From NCBI GenBank assembly GCA_033977485.1, contig CM066989.1, positions 33,457,095 through 33,521,094 on the forward strand: a stretch of DNA of 64,000 bases. Reading direction: 5' to 3'. The position numbers were made by a program, and so were the translations under genes. The notes under the pieces were generated by a model. It saw only the letters and a program-made list of their open reading frames with translations, had not been told where the DNA came from and ran no database searches. The DNA is from Hydrangea macrophylla (Eukaryota; Streptophyta; Magnoliopsida; Cornales; Hydrangeaceae). Shown one piece after another: positions 44,896-56,816 of the stretch (position 1 is the stretch's first letter; every line of letters begins with the position of its first letter).

Positions 44896-47222
44896 TGAGA
44901 AATTTTTCATTTTTTTTGTAATTTTTGGTTAATTTTTGGGTTTTAATTCAAATTTTCAACAAATAAAACGACATAGTTTTGATTATTCCGGGATTTTGGA
45001 CCAATTAGAGACTTTTTAAAACCCAAAATACCTCCCCAAGTTGGCCTATAAAGGAGACCCATTTACTTCCATTTAGAGGAGAGAGCTTGGAAGCCATTAG
45101 AGAGAGATACAGAAAGTTAGGAAGAAATAGAGAGAGAAATCAAGATCTTCTTCTTCAAATCCAAGCCAAATGTGAGTTTTTTTATTTAGTTTTTTAAAAA
45201 CTAAACTTTTATTTTCAAGCTTTCAATCCATCTTCTTCATATTCTTTGAGCTTCCTATTAGTTAGAGAGTGATGTACTCACCCATATACACACATATGAG
45301 AGGTTGAATGCTTGTGGTTCCACCGTTGAATATCATCTATTGATTTGTTCATTTGCTTGCTTATATACAATGTTCATCTCTTCTTACCTCATTTCTTTTT
45401 TTATTTTATTTATTTACTTACTAGTTCATCATCATCTAGATGATGACATGAAGTTTGATGTGAGTGAATCCTTATGGATAGTAGCTCTTGACCTCAAAAA
45501 CATGTTTGATAGATGATGATTATAACTTCAATACCTCCAAGGTATCCTTGAAGTTATGTTCAAAATAAAAATGAATCTCTCCAATAATATTGTGGGTTCT
45601 TGATGATGAGTTTGATGTTGATATTTCAAGAGGTTATAATCTCTATTTGATGTTGAAAATATACTTTCAAAACCCCTCTCAATCTCTCTCATTTTGATTT
45701 CAAGGAAGAAAACTCAAGTTTTTCCCAAAATCTTCAAAACAGTGAGTGATCTGAGTTCAAAGATTTCTCTAGAACTCAATACTCAATGTATGGATGCAAG
45801 GCCACTTGGAAAGTCTTTCTAACTTACTAGAGAACACCCATGATTTTTTGTTTGACTTGAAAATACTTGAAAATGGTCCATTTGGACCCAAACATTCCTT
45901 CCAGACATTCTGTTTTTGCTGTCACAGCAGCTAGGTCTACTTCCAACTTCTTTTTCAGAACACTTTTCCAAAAGGGGTGGTCCTAACTTATTTTTCCCTT
46001 AAACTTCAATGTCTTAGGGAACTTTCTGTATAAAATGAGCCTCTAGATCATTTGCTTTCATTTTGTAAGATATTTCAACATTTCAGTCGACAGTACGGAC
46101 TCTGTTTCTGAGTGACCTCTATTGTTTATATGATTTCTCCCAATATGTGATAGTTATTAAAGATTGGATTTTTGGGTTGTGTTCTAGACACAATAAGGAA
46201 GATCTCCATAAAAAATCATGCATTGAAAACATTTCTAGCCCCTCTTTTCAATTTCCAAAAGATCATGTTACTGTCCTGTCCACTATTCACAACAAGCACA
46301 TTTTAACTTTCATTCTTTGATTTGATGCTTACATGCATTCCAAATTATCTCATGTTTTAGGAAGTAGTTCATACTACATTTGTACATATCTCATAATGAT
46401 TTCATTCATCCATTCATACACTTTATAGACTTCTAAGTCATTCTAGGAATCCATGTACACAAGGCACACTACAACCTTAGCACAATCTAGATACATACAT
46501 TGCATCCATGCAAAGATTTACTCCTAATCTAAGAAGATTATAAGGAATGAACATGATCACACGTCCATGCTTTCCCTCGATCTAATCATCCTTTCTCATC
46601 CGTCCCGGGGATTGAGAGGTCTTCTTTTCTCAAAGATTAACATGCATCATACTAGCTTGCTAAGCATATTTCGACTTTCTTTGATTATTCGTTTCAATAA
46701 CAATTCATGTCCCCCTTTAGATTAGGAAGTCTTGATTATTTGATACATGATTAGACGATTTTTCCTAGGTTTATTTGTGTGATCTTTCACTTTGCACTGT
46801 GTGATATTTGGCTTAGATCTTATGAATGATATCTCATCTTTAGATCTTCCATTTCAAATTTTCTTATGTGATGTAATATACTATCATAGTATTATTTGTC
46901 GAACCAAACATAGTATAAGATGATTATTTGGATGCTAATTGAGGTCCGTCGAAAGACGGGGCGAGTTGAGGGTGTTTTAGTCGCTACAAAGGCTCCTTCC
47001 TTTCTCGTACCAAAATCCCGGGCCAAGTTCTTTGGTTATGAAGGGCCGGTGCCCTTTATCCGTTTGGGTGAGTCAAATTTGGGTTTCTTGGTTCCCTAAA
47101 GACCAAGTGGCGACTCTGTATCTGTTTTCAACAGACCTTTTCTTTTCTTTGATCCAAATCAAATTTCAAACAAAAACAAGTTTCAAAACAAAATAGGTGG
47201 AACGCCGTGTGTCCACAGTCGC

Positions 47223-47331
47223 TTTGCTCTGCTTTGAAGTGGGCTTATTCGTATTGGGTTTCGGGGTGTCGACTCTGAGGTGGGCTTCAAAATGGGTACT
47301 CTAGAGTGAGCTTCAGAGTAGGTTCCTCCGA
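47223..47331 (-). repeat. Old LTR remnant, third segment
   Basis: About 100 bp between the solo LTR and E5 with repeated GGTGGGCTTC words that resume at 57485. The last five bases, TCCGA (47327-47331), are the E5 target duplication. Confidence 0.4.
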
Positions 47332-48422
47332 TGTAACGCCCTGTATTTTATTATCATTAATAAATAAATATTGCATTTTATTTCCATGAGTATTTTAATT
47401 TAATTTCTCTTTGTAATAATTATCTGGGGTCAAACCGTAATTTTCAAAACATTTTCTATGGTTTCAAAATCGATATCTATATTTTTGTATAACCGGGAAT
47501 TGAATTCCTACATTAATATAATTTTCTGTATTTTTATTTCAACCGTAAAATACCAGTTTTGGGAATGGGCAGTATAATTTTACCTGTGTGTGTGTATCAT
47601 TGCGTGAGCTCAACACACACGAGGGTATCTTGTGTACACATGGAAAGCACCCAAGGAATTAGTGCAGTGTGTGCTGTGTTTAGTGGAATGTGTGTGGAGT
47701 GTTTTGTGAGTGGAGTGTTACTAACTTATTATTTATACACCTAACCTCCCCTCAATCACTCAATCTCTCAGACTCTCTATCTCTCATTTATCTCTCTGTA
47801 GCTCTTTCTCTCTCTCTCGGCAGATAACACACACACACAGATAACACACATAACACACATACAGTATACACATATATATATACACATATTGGGTTACCAA
47901 AATCAAGAACGGAGGAGGAAATTCTCAACTACGGATTATTACGGCGGAAGTTCTCGGCCTTTAAATTTCTGTATAATCGTCTCTGTGAGTATTATAAACT
48001 CACTCGCCATGTTTATATATGTGTATTTCTGTATGTATATGTGTATATATGTGTATATATATATGATACACCATTAGAGCTTAAAAAAATGGAGCTTTGA
48101 AAAAGTTAATCAAAATCGAATCCGTGAATTGTAATTGAAAGATATTGATCCCAATAGGCTACGGTTCGAATCCTACGGAGTAATTCATCCGTATGGCGAC
48201 GTATTGATGATTTTAAGTTTTGTCACTTTAACTTTAATCACGAAAATCAAGAAATACAATCCGTATTAGTTAAAATTGATCGCGTATTCTTAATCTACGC
48301 GGAAAACCGAGAAGAACCATATATCACTTGCCTTGGTACGAACAGAATCTGAAACTGGGTAATTTCAGTCCAGAAATTGAAAACAGGGGAGAAGACGAAG
48401 AAGATGGCATTCTGCAAGAATT

Positions 48423-48674
48423 CGCTCGCGCGGCCCGCTCGCGCGGACTTTTTTCCCCCTCGCGCGCGCGATCTGCTCGCGCGATCTGGTCTTCCCCTCG
48501 CGCGCGCGATCCGCTCGCGCGATCTGGCCTTCCCCTCGCGCGCGCGATCCGCTCGCGCGATCTGGCCTTCCCCTCGCGCGCGCGATCCGCTCGCGCGATC
48601 TGGCTTTCCTTCGCGCGCGCGATCCGCTCGCGCGATCTGCCCTCCCCCTCGCTCGCGCGATCCGCTCGCGCGAG
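48423..48674. repeat. E5 5' LTR CpG palindrome array, 38-bp unit
   Basis: About five units of 38 bp with TCGCGCGCGCGA and CGCTCGCGCGA words separated by TCTGGCCTTCCCC. Because 38 is not a multiple of 3, all three frames give Arg-rich open reading by chance; these are not genes. Confidence 0.93.
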
Positions 48675-48969
48675 ATGGCAGTTTTGACAGTTTGTGTGAT
48701 TTTTGTTAAGGGACTGTTTTGGAAAATGTTTTGGGAAATTTTAAAGAACTGTTTGACAAATACACTGTTTTAAAGGCTCACTGTTAGACCTTGGACTTGT
48801 AAGAACGATTAAGATCGAGATTTATGTTGAACGTATATTCAGCTTTGAAATTATTAACCGATACTGCAAAACTATGAACATTAACATATATATTTGGGTC
48901 AAGGTTGTGTTGACATGCATGTGTGTGAGAAAGCGTGAAAAGAATAAAGGGTGGCGTTTTGGTTTTCAA

Positions 48970-49385
48970 CCTCAATATCGATCGGATAGTATTCCTGGTA
49001 TTGGAGGTGGCGATGTGGTGTTCGGTTTAGATACTGATCGGATAATATTCCTGGTATCTGAGGCAATTGTGTAGTGTTGTGTACGACTTAGATATCGATC
49101 GGATAGTATTCCTGGTATCTAAGGCGCGCGTTTCGGATATTGATCGGATAGTATTCCTGATATCCGGTACGATGGTGATAGTGTTGTGTACGACTTAGAT
49201 ATCGATCGGATAGTATTCCTGGTATCTAAGGCGCGCGTTTCGGATATTGATCGGATAGTATTCCTGATATCCGGAGCGATGGTTGGTTGTGTCTAGATAT
49301 CGATCGGATAGTATTCCTGGTATCTGAGGCAGTAGCGTGGTGTGTGACTTCAATACCGATTGGATAGTATTCCTGGTATTGGAGG
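48970..49385 (+). repeat. E5 5' LTR array of eight hairpin units
   Basis: Eight units of about 33-38 bp, spaced 47-61 bp. Each has the near-constant centre GATCGGATAGTATTCCT flanked by arms that are complementary to each other but differ between units. Units start at about 48970, 49026, 49087, 49134, 49194, 49241, 49293 and 49348. Units 3-4 and 5-6 are copies of one 107-bp duplication. If the TATA at about 47730 is used, the array is transcribed in the leader. Confidence 0.9.
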
Positions 49386-50055
49386 CGATAGTATAGCGTG
49401 TGAATTGGATGAATGAGTGGTTATTACCCCTGGTATCTGAGTTGATGCGTTGGTTGAATTGAGTTTGTTTTAAAGAGCAGAATTGGTAAGGTAAAATGTT
49501 ACAAGAATCAGGTGCAATTACATATTTATTGTCTACTATCTTCCCCCGTGACTTATGTTGAAATTGGAACCTTGAATATATTATTGTTAATGTTAAATTG
49601 GACTTTTGTTTTATATGCTTATATATACATTGCGAGCACATGTTTATTTTGCTCACCAGCTTGCAAAAGCTGACGGCGTCGATGCGTCCTGGACTGTATG
49701 TCCAGATTTTCAGGGTCAGGAGCAGCCAGAGTTCGTTGACTATGCTAGTTAGAGGCAGGAGTCTTCCCAGGAAGCTGCTATATATTTCTATTGTCGTTTA
49801 TTTTGGGGTTGTAATAGACTTTATGATAGTTTTGTATAAGGGCGGTTTGTGCCTAAGACTTTGACTTATGTAATAGTTTAGTAAGTTTTTATTCCGGAGC
49901 TTATGTTTTTGTTAGTATCCTTTGCTCTAGAATTTGTTTGTTAAGTTATTTGTTGCAGGGACAATTGGTCATACTCACTTGTCACGACCTACGAGTCCAT
50001 AAAGGAAATTAAATGCTTTCCTGAATTATGCTACGTCGGGGCGTGACAGGCTTTT

Positions 50056-50070
50056 TGGTATCAGAGCCAG
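50056..50070 (+). promoter_or_regulatory. E5 primer-binding site, tRNA-iMet type
   Basis: TGGTATCAGAGCCAG, seven bases after the LTR end. Complement of the initiator tRNA-Met 3' end. Confidence 0.93.
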
Positions 50071-50220
50071 GTTATGGCTCGACCAATTGTCCAAAACACA
50101 TAGGATCTCCCGTTAAGATAGAATTGAGATAAGATAGTTCGACTTTATTCCGTGTCTAGTCGTTTTCTATCGTTTAGAATTTTCTTTCTTCTCGAGAGGT
50201 TGACCGAATTCTGTTGATTG

Positions 50221-53200
50221 ATGGATAGGTACCGTTCTCTCGATCAGATGGCTAGAAGAAATCTCAGGAATCGTCCCGCTATTGAAGATGCACCGCCAGT
50301 AATAGATCCAACCGGGATGTTCGAAGCTTTTGTAAGGAGGTTGGAGAGGGTTAGTGATCAGAACGCAAGGAACAATAATCAGAATGGGGATTACAACGGG
50401 AATGGGAGGCAAGCCCACCAGACTGGAGACAAGCTTCTCAAGGAATTTCGCGCTCTACGACCTGAGTATTTTGCTGGAACTGATGAACCCTGGCAAGCGG
50501 AACAGTGGCTACGTCAGATGGAGCGTATCTTTGAGACCATAGAGTGCACTGATCTGGAAAAGAAGCGTCTGGCTATCTTTCAGTTGTCTTATGCAGCGGC
50601 TGATTGGTGGGATGCAGAAAAGGCGACCATAGGGGAAGAAGCTGCAAGGAGAATGCCGTGGGTGGTGTTCAAGGAAAGGTTTCTCGAGAAGTATTTCCCC
50701 GAAGAAGAGAAGGACAAGAGGGAAAAAGAGTTTATGGAGTTGACTCAAGGGAATCTGACTGTCCGAGAGTACACTACTCGATTTGAGCGTTTGTCTCGCT
50801 TTGCTCCACATATGGTGGACACACCCCAGAGGAAAATCAAGAAGTATCACCGAGGTCTCAACCTGTCTCTCAGACATTTGACTATGGGGCATCTGGGCCA
50901 GTCATTTGAAGCTCTGGTGAGATTGGCTACGGGGTTAGAGAATGATGGGTGTCAGAATTCGAAGCCGCTTGGAAATCGACCTCCGCAGAAGGGTTATTCC
51001 GGACAGAAACCAGGGTACCCTCAAGGACAGAAAAGGACCTGGGATGGAGGGAAGAAACCTCAACAGACACAAGCAGTTCAGCAGTATCAGCCTCTAGCAA
51101 TAGAAGGGGCCAAAAACAACAACTGCTTCAATTGTGGAGTTCCCGGTCATCGAGCTAAAGATTGCAGAGCACCTAGGCGTGCGGATCGTCCAGGAGTTGT
51201 GTGCTATAATTGTGGCATGCCAGGTCACATAAGTCCAGAATGCAAGGCTCCTAGGAAAGGTAACTATGGTCAGCAAGGACAAGCCCATCTGAATGCTGTC
51301 ATTCCCGAGGCTGCTGGCTATGAGGAGACAGGGTATGAAGAAGGTACCAATGAGGAGGGACCGCCCGAGCAACGAGCAGTGGAAGGTACTCTAACTTTGT
51401 TTAACTCTCATGTTAAAGTTTTATTCGACACGGGTGCTACACATTCTTTTATATCTGTTAAGATCGTTCAGAAGTTGGGTATCATACCGCATCGTTTAGA
51501 GGAAGCTTTGAGTGCTGTCTCACCCTTAGGGACCACAGTCAAGTTATTACATGTGTGTAAGGATTGTCCTCTACGGTTAGGAGACCGTGAACTTTTGGCG
51601 AGTTTGGTGGTTCTATCGATGAAGGAGTTCGATATAATCCTGGGAATGGATTGGCTCGAGAAGAATCATGCGAAGTTGGATTGTGCAAGGAAGAGGATCA
51701 CCTTTGCGGACAAGGGGAATCGACTCTTCGATTTCCAATGTAACCCTTCGGGTGATATGTTCCTCACTAGATGCCTAGCAAACATTGAGGTTGTCAGTGC
51801 AGAGGTGACAGTATCATCTATACCGGTAATCAAAGAGTTCGAGGAAGTATTCCGAGATATTTCAGGATTACCGCCGGAAAGGGACATAGAATTCTGTGTG
51901 GAATTAGTGCCAGGTACTCGACCTATAACCAAGGTTCCCTACAGGATGGCCCCTACAGAGTTGTTGGAGCTGAAGGAACAAGTTCAAGAACTTGAGAAGT
52001 TGGGTTTTGTTCGTCCAAGTACTTCACCCTGGGGAGCACCAGTGTTGTTTGTGAAGAAGAAGGATGGGTCAATGCGGCTGTGTATTGACTACCGAGAACT
52101 GAATAAGGTTACTATCAAGAATAAGTATCCTTTACCTCGGATAGACGATCTGTTTGATCAGTTGCAAGGAGCCACGACCTTTTCTAAGATTGATCTACGG
52201 TCAGGGTATCACCAGTTGAGGGTGCGGAAGGAAGACATACCTAAGACTGCTTTCAGGACGAGATACGGACACTATGAGTTCTTAGTAATGCCGTTTGGGA
52301 TGACAAATGCTCCAGCTGTGTTTATGGACTTGATGAACAGAGTATTCAAACCATACTTAGATCAGTTCGTTATTGTCTTTATTGATGATATTTTGATCTA
52401 TTCCAAGTCAGAGGAAGAGCATGAACAACATCTGAGGATCGTGTTGCAGACTCTCAAGGATCACCGCCTGTATGCTAAATTCAGCAAGTGTGAATTCTGG
52501 CTTCAGGAAGTTAAGTTTCTCGGGCATGTGATCTCTCAACAAGGAATCGCGGTTGACTCATCAAAGACCGATGCAGTGGCGAATTGGACTCGGCCGACCA
52601 ATGCTACAGAAGTCAGAAGTTTTCTGGGACTAGCTGGTTACTATCGGAGATTTGTGGAAGGTTTCTCAAAGATAGCAGCCCCGTTAACTGGTTTGACTAA
52701 GAAAGATTTGAAGTTTGAATGGACTGATAAGCATGAACGCGCTTTTCTGAAATTGAAAGAGAAATTGACAACAGCGCCAGTGCTTGCGATACCAAGGGAT
52801 GGTGAGAAGTTCACTATTTTTAGTGACGCCTCGTATCAAGGATTGGGATGTGTCCTTATGCAAGACGGAAAGGTTATCGCCTATGGTTCAAGACAGTTGA
52901 AGCCGAATGAATTGAACTACCCAACTCATGATTTAGAGCTGGCAGCAGTAGTGTTCGCGCTTAAGATCTGGAGACACTACCTCTATGGGGAGAAATTTGA
53001 TTTGTTCTCAGACCACAAAAGCCTTAAGTATTTGTTTACTCAGAAGGAGTTGAACATGAGGCAACGTCGGTGGATGGAACTGATCAAGGACTACGACTTC
53101 ACATTAGAGTACCACCCCGGTAAGGCTAACGTAGTCGCTGACGCCCTAAGCCGGAAACCTCAAGGAATGATTGTTTCATTGATGCTGAGAGAATGGAAAG

Positions 53201-54720
53201 CCTTGGAAACAATCGCAGAATTTGATGTGCAGATTTCTGAGGGAAGTATCGGGCAACACTTTGGATGCTTGGTAGTACAACCAACACTTGTGAGTCGAAT
53301 CATCGAAGCCCAGAAGGAAGATGAGAAGTTTCAAGCATGGTTCGCCAAGATGTTAGAGAAGGACCCGACAGAATGGAAGGTTGGGGCCGATGGAGGATAC
53401 CGATGTCGAGACAGATTGTGTGTGCCAGATTCAGGAGGTTTGAGAAAAGAAATTCTCGAAGAAGCACATAAATCAAGACTGACAGTACACCCAGGAGGAA
53501 CAAAGATGTATAAAGACCTGAAGAGAAACTTCTGGTGGGAAGGGATGAAACGAGAAGTAGCCGAGTTTGTGTCTAAATGTTTGACTTGTCAACAAGTGAA
53601 GGCCGAACATCAGAGACCCTCGGGATTGTTACAACCCTTACCTGTCCCAAGATGGAAGTGGGAGCACATAACTATGGATTTTGTGGTTGGATTACCCCGG
53701 TCACAACAGAATCATGACGCGATTTGGGTAATTGTGGATCGTTTGACGAAGTCTGCACACTTTATCGCGTACAATATGACTTACCCAGTAGAAAGGATGA
53801 GTCGAATGTATCTTCAGCAAGTGGTACGACTGCACGGTGCGCCTGTGTCAATTGTATCAGACCGCGATGCACGTTTTACCTCAGGATTTTGGGAAAGTCT
53901 GCAGAAAGCTATGGGAACTTCGCTCAAGATAAGTACTGCATTCCATCCTCAGACCGATGGGCAGACCGAGCGTGTTAATCAGATTATGGAAGATATGCTC
54001 AGAGCTTGTGCAATTGACTTTGAAGAGTCTTGGGAGACGCACTTACCTTTGGTTGAATTTGCGTATAACAACAGTTATCACTCGAGTATTGGAATGGCGT
54101 CGTTCGAAGCTTTGTACGGACGGCCATGTCGGTCTCCATTGTGTTGGGCTGAAGTGGGAGACACAGAACTGTTAGGACCAGATTTAGTGAGAGAGACCAA
54201 TGAGAAGATTTCACTGGTCAAGGAAAGGATGAAAACTGCACAGAGTAGACACAAGAGTTATGCGGATCGACGTCGAAAGGACTTGGAGTTCAGTATTGGA
54301 GATCACGTACTCCTTAAGGTTTCACCCGTTCGTGGAATAATACGTTTTGGTCAGAAGAGAGGGAAGTTGGCACCTCGTTTCATCGGACCGTTCGAGATTT
54401 TGGAGCGTGTTGGGAAAGTGGCTTATCGGCTCGCGTTGCCACCAAAGATGTCTGGTGTTCATAATGTGTTCCATGTCAGTATGTTAAGGAAATACATACG
54501 GGATCCTTCACATATGGTTAATTTTGATGATATTGAGACGAGTCAGAATGTTGTCTACAAGGATAGACCTGTGAGAATTCTTGACCAGAGTATCAAGAGG
54601 CTGAGAAGAAGAGACGTTCCTTTGGTTAAAGTTCAGTGGAGGCATCATGACGAAGGAGAGGCGTCGTGGGAGTTAGAGTCAGACATGAGGACTAGATACC
54701 CCGAGTTGTTTCAGGATTAG
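50221..54720 (+). CDS. E5 Gag-Pol polyprotein (Ty3 chromovirus)
   Basis: One open frame of 1499 codons from the ATG at 50221; the codon before it is TTG and is not needed. Gag capsid is at about residues 50-230, with two CX2CX4HX4C knuckles at about 302-315 and 328-341. Protease has DTGATHSF (Asp 403). RT catalytic [10 protein letters not shown] has Asp 722-723, and RNase H starts around SDASYQG (Asp 869). Integrase has an HHCC zinc region from His 1090 and catalytic Asp 1153, Asp 1214 and Glu 1250, the last two 35 residues apart as expected. A chromodomain-like end (about 1440-1499) includes [17 protein letters not shown]. No stop or frameshift and no missing key residue was seen. Gag and Pol would be made as one product, as in many plant chromoviruses. 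Confidence 0.95.
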   Translation: MDRYRSLDQMARRNLRNRPAIEDAPPVIDPTGMFEAFVRRLERVSDQNARNNNQNGDYNGNGRQAHQTGDKLLKEFRALRPEYFAGTDEPWQAEQWLRQMERIFETIECTDLEKKRLAIFQLSYAAADWWDAEKATIGEEAARRMPWVVFKERFLEKYFPEEEKDKREKEFMELTQGNLTVREYTTRFERLSRFAPHMVDTPQRKIKKYHRGLNLSLRHLTMGHLGQSFEALVRLATGLENDGCQNSKPLGNRPPQKGYSGQKPGYPQGQKRTWDGGKKPQQTQAVQQYQPLAIEGAKNNNCFNCGVPGHRAKDCRAPRRADRPGVVCYNCGMPGHISPECKAPRKGNYGQQGQAHLNAVIPEAAGYEETGYEEGTNEEGPPEQRAVEGTLTLFNSHVKVLFDTGATHSFISVKIVQKLGIIPHRLEEALSAVSPLGTTVKLLHVCKDCPLRLGDRELLASLVVLSMKEFDIILGMDWLEKNHAKLDCARKRITFADKGNRLFDFQCNPSGDMFLTRCLANIEVVSAEVTVSSIPVIKEFEEVFRDISGLPPERDIEFCVELVPGTRPITKVPYRMAPTELLELKEQVQELEKLGFVRPSTSPWGAPVLFVKKKDGSMRLCIDYRELNKVTIKNKYPLPRIDDLFDQLQGATTFSKIDLRSGYHQLRVRKEDIPKTAFRTRYGHYEFLVMPFGMTNAPAVFMDLMNRVFKPYLDQFVIVFIDDILIYSKSEEEHEQHLRIVLQTLKDHRLYAKFSKCEFWLQEVKFLGHVISQQGIAVDSSKTDAVANWTRPTNATEVRSFLGLAGYYRRFVEGFSKIAAPLTGLTKKDLKFEWTDKHERAFLKLKEKLTTAPVLAIPRDGEKFTIFSDASYQGLGCVLMQDGKVIAYGSRQLKPNELNYPTHDLELAAVVFALKIWRHYLYGEKFDLFSDHKSLKYLFTQKELNMRQRRWMELIKDYDFTLEYHPGKANVVADALSRKPQGMIVSLMLREWKALETIAEFDVQISEGSIGQHFGCLVVQPTLVSRIIEAQKEDEKFQAWFAKMLEKDPTEWKVGADGGYRCRDRLCVPDSGGLRKEILEEAHKSRLTVHPGGTKMYKDLKRNFWWEGMKREVAEFVSKCLTCQQVKAEHQRPSGLLQPLPVPRWKWEHITMDFVVGLPRSQQNHDAIWVIVDRLTKSAHFIAYNMTYPVERMSRMYLQQVVRLHGAPVSIVSDRDARFTSGFWESLQKAMGTSLKISTAFHPQTDGQTERVNQIMEDMLRACAIDFEESWETHLPLVEFAYNNSYHSSIGMASFEALYGRPCRSPLCWAEVGDTELLGPDLVRETNEKISLVKERMKTAQSRHKSYADRRRKDLEFSIGDHVLLKVSPVRGIIRFGQKRGKLAPRFIGPFEILERVGKVAYRLALPPKMSGVHNVFHVSMLRKYIRDPSHMVNFDDIETSQNVVYKDRPVRILDQSIKRLRRRDVPLVKVQWRHHDEGEASWELESDMRTRYPELFQD

Positions 54721-54751
54721 TTAGCTCAGATTTCGGGGCGAAATCTCTGTT

Positions 54752-54764
54752 AAGATGGGTAGGG
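54752..54764 (+). promoter_or_regulatory. E5 polypurine tract
   Basis: AAGATGGGTAGGG lies directly before the 3' LTR start TGTAACGCCC. Confidence 0.85.
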
Positions 54765-55852
54765 TGTAACGCCCTGTATTTTATTATCATTAATAAATAA
54801 ATATTGCATTTTATTTCCATGAGTATTTTAATTTAATTTCTCTTTGTAATAATTATCTGGGGTCAAACCATAATTTTCAAAACATTTTCTATGGTTTCAA
54901 AATCGATATCTATATTTTTGTATAACCGGGAATTGAATTCCTACATTAATATAATTTTCTGTATTTTTATTTCAACCGTAAAATACCAGTTTTGGGAATG
55001 GGCAGTATAATTTTACCTGTGTGTGTGTATCATTGCGTGAGCTCAACACACACAAGGGTATCTTGTGTACACATGGAAAGCACCCAAGGAATTAGTGCAG
55101 TGTGTGCTGTGTTTAGTGGAATGTGTGTGGAGTGTTTTGTGAGTGGAGTGTTACTAACTTATTATTTATACACCTAACCTCCCCTCAATCACTCAATCTC
55201 TCAGACTCTCTATCTCTCATTTATCTCTCTGCAGCTCTTTCTCTCTCTCTCGGCAGATAACACACACACACAGATAACACACATAACACACATACAGTAT
55301 ACACATATATATACACATATTGGGTTACCAAAATCAAGAACGGAGGAGGAAATTCTCAACTACGGATTATTACGGCGGAAGTTCTCGGCCTTTAAATTTC
55401 TGTATAATCGTCTCTGTGAGTATTATAAACTCACTCGCCATGTTTATATATGTGTATTTCTGTATGTATATGTGTATATATGTGTATATATATATGATAC
55501 ACCATTAGAGCTTAAAAAAATGGAGCTTTGAAAAAGTTAATCAAAATCGAATCCGTGAATTGTAATTGAAAGATATTGATCCCAATAGGCTACGGTTCGA
55601 ATCCTACGGAGTAATTCATCCGTATGGCGACGTATTGATGATTTTAAGTTTTGTCACTTTAACTTTAATCACGAAAATCAAGAAATACAATCCGTATTAG
55701 TTAAAATTGATCGCGTATTCTTAATCTACGCGGAAAACCGAGAAGAACCATATATCACTTGCCTTGGTACGAACAGAATCTGAAACTGGGTAATTTCAGT
55801 CCAGAAACTGAAAACAGGGGAGAAGACGAAGAAGATGGCATTCTGCAAGAAT

Positions 55853-56104
55853 TCGCTCGCGCGGCCCGCTCGCGCGGACTTTTTTCCCCCTCGCGCGCGC
55901 GATCCGCTCGCGCGATCTGGCCTTCCCCTCGCGCGCGCGATCCGCTCGCGCGATCTGGCCTTCCCCTCGCGCGCGCGATCCGCTCGCGCGATCTGGCCTT
56001 CCCCTCGCGCGCGCGATCCGCTCGCGCGATCTGGCTTTCCTACGCGCGCGCGATCCGCTCGCGCGATCTGCCCTCCCCCTCGCTCGCGCGATCCGCTCGC
56101 GCGA
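55853..56104. repeat. E5 3' LTR CpG palindrome array
   Basis: Copy of 48423-48674 with three substitutions. Confidence 0.93.
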
Positions 56105-56400
56105 GATGGCAGTTTTGACAGTTTGTGTGATTTTTGTTAAGGGACTGTTTTGGAAAATGTTTTGGGAAATTTTAAAGAACTGTTTGACAAATACACTGTT
56201 TTAAAGGCTCACTGTTAGACCTTGGACTTGTAAGAACGATTAAGATCGAGATTTATGTTGAACGTATATTCAGCTTTGAAATTATTAACCGATACTGCAA
56301 AACTATGAACATTAACATATATATTTGGGTCAAGGTTGTGTTGACATGCATGTGTGTGAGAAAGCGTGAAAAGAATAAAGGGTGGCGTTTTGGTTTTCAA

Positions 56401-56816
56401 CCTCAATATCGATCGGATAGTATTCCTGGTATTGGAGGTGGCGATGTGGTGTTCGGTTTAGATACTGATCGGATAATATTCCTGGTATCTGAGGCAATTG
56501 TGTAGTGTTGTGTACGACTTAGATATCGATCGGATAGTATTCCTGGTATCTAAGGCGCGCGTTTCGGATATTGATCGGATAGTATTCCTGATATCCGGTA
56601 CGATGGTGATAGTGTTGTGTACGACTTAGATATCGATCGGATAGTATTCCTGGTATCTAAGGCGCGCGTTTCGGATATTGATCGGATAGTATTCCTGATA
56701 TCCGGAGCGATGGTTGGTTGTGTCTAGATATCGATCGGATAGTATTCCTGGTATCTGAGGCAGTAGCGTGGTGTGTGACTTCAATACCGATTGGATAGTA
56801 TTCCTGGTATTGGAGG
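56401..56816 (+). repeat. E5 3' LTR array of eight hairpin units
   Basis: Same as 48970-49385; I see no difference between the two copies. Confidence 0.9.

Larger units (their letters stand above)
43972..47217 (+). mobile_element. Solo LTR of the E2 (Tat-type) family
   Basis: 3246 bp, TGTAGACACC to GTGTCCACA, flanked by GTCGC on both sides and without any interior. It was formed by recombination between the two LTRs of a complete element. It matches the E2 3' LTR over both ends and most of its length but carries about 0.5 kb more (45570-46090). TATA box at 45047-45054, W-boxes at 44256-44302 and 44458-44484, palindrome cluster at 44835-44895. Confidence 0.92.
47332..50048 (+). repeat. E5 5' LTR
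   Basis: TGTAACGCCCTG to GGGGCGTGACA, 2717 bp. Contains GT- and CT-rich tracts (47580-47600, 47800-47850), a possible TATA at TATTTATACAC (about 47728-47738), a CpG palindrome array (48423-48674) and a hairpin array (48970-49385). Confidence 0.95.

Noticed and set aside
10055..47217. One giant element with LTRs at 10055 and 43972
   Set aside because: The second LTR has its own GTCGC duplication on both sides, the first is preceded by a polypurine tract and is therefore a 3' LTR, and the LTR sequences are well diverged.
48328..48709. Arg/Ala/Ser-rich open frames of about 110-119 codons (also 55759-56140)
   Set aside because: All frames are open because of the 38-bp CG-rich repeat; the same peptide appears in different frames and resembles no protein family I recognise.
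48970..49385. CRISPR-like array of palindromic repeats in the E5 LTR
   Set aside because: Repeats and spacers are both inside an LTR, duplicated exactly in the other LTR, and the arms vary between units.
49195..49656. 153-codon minus-strand frame in the E5 LTR (also 56626-57087)
   Set aside because: It is the hairpin array translated; YQEYYPI repeats come from the constant loop.
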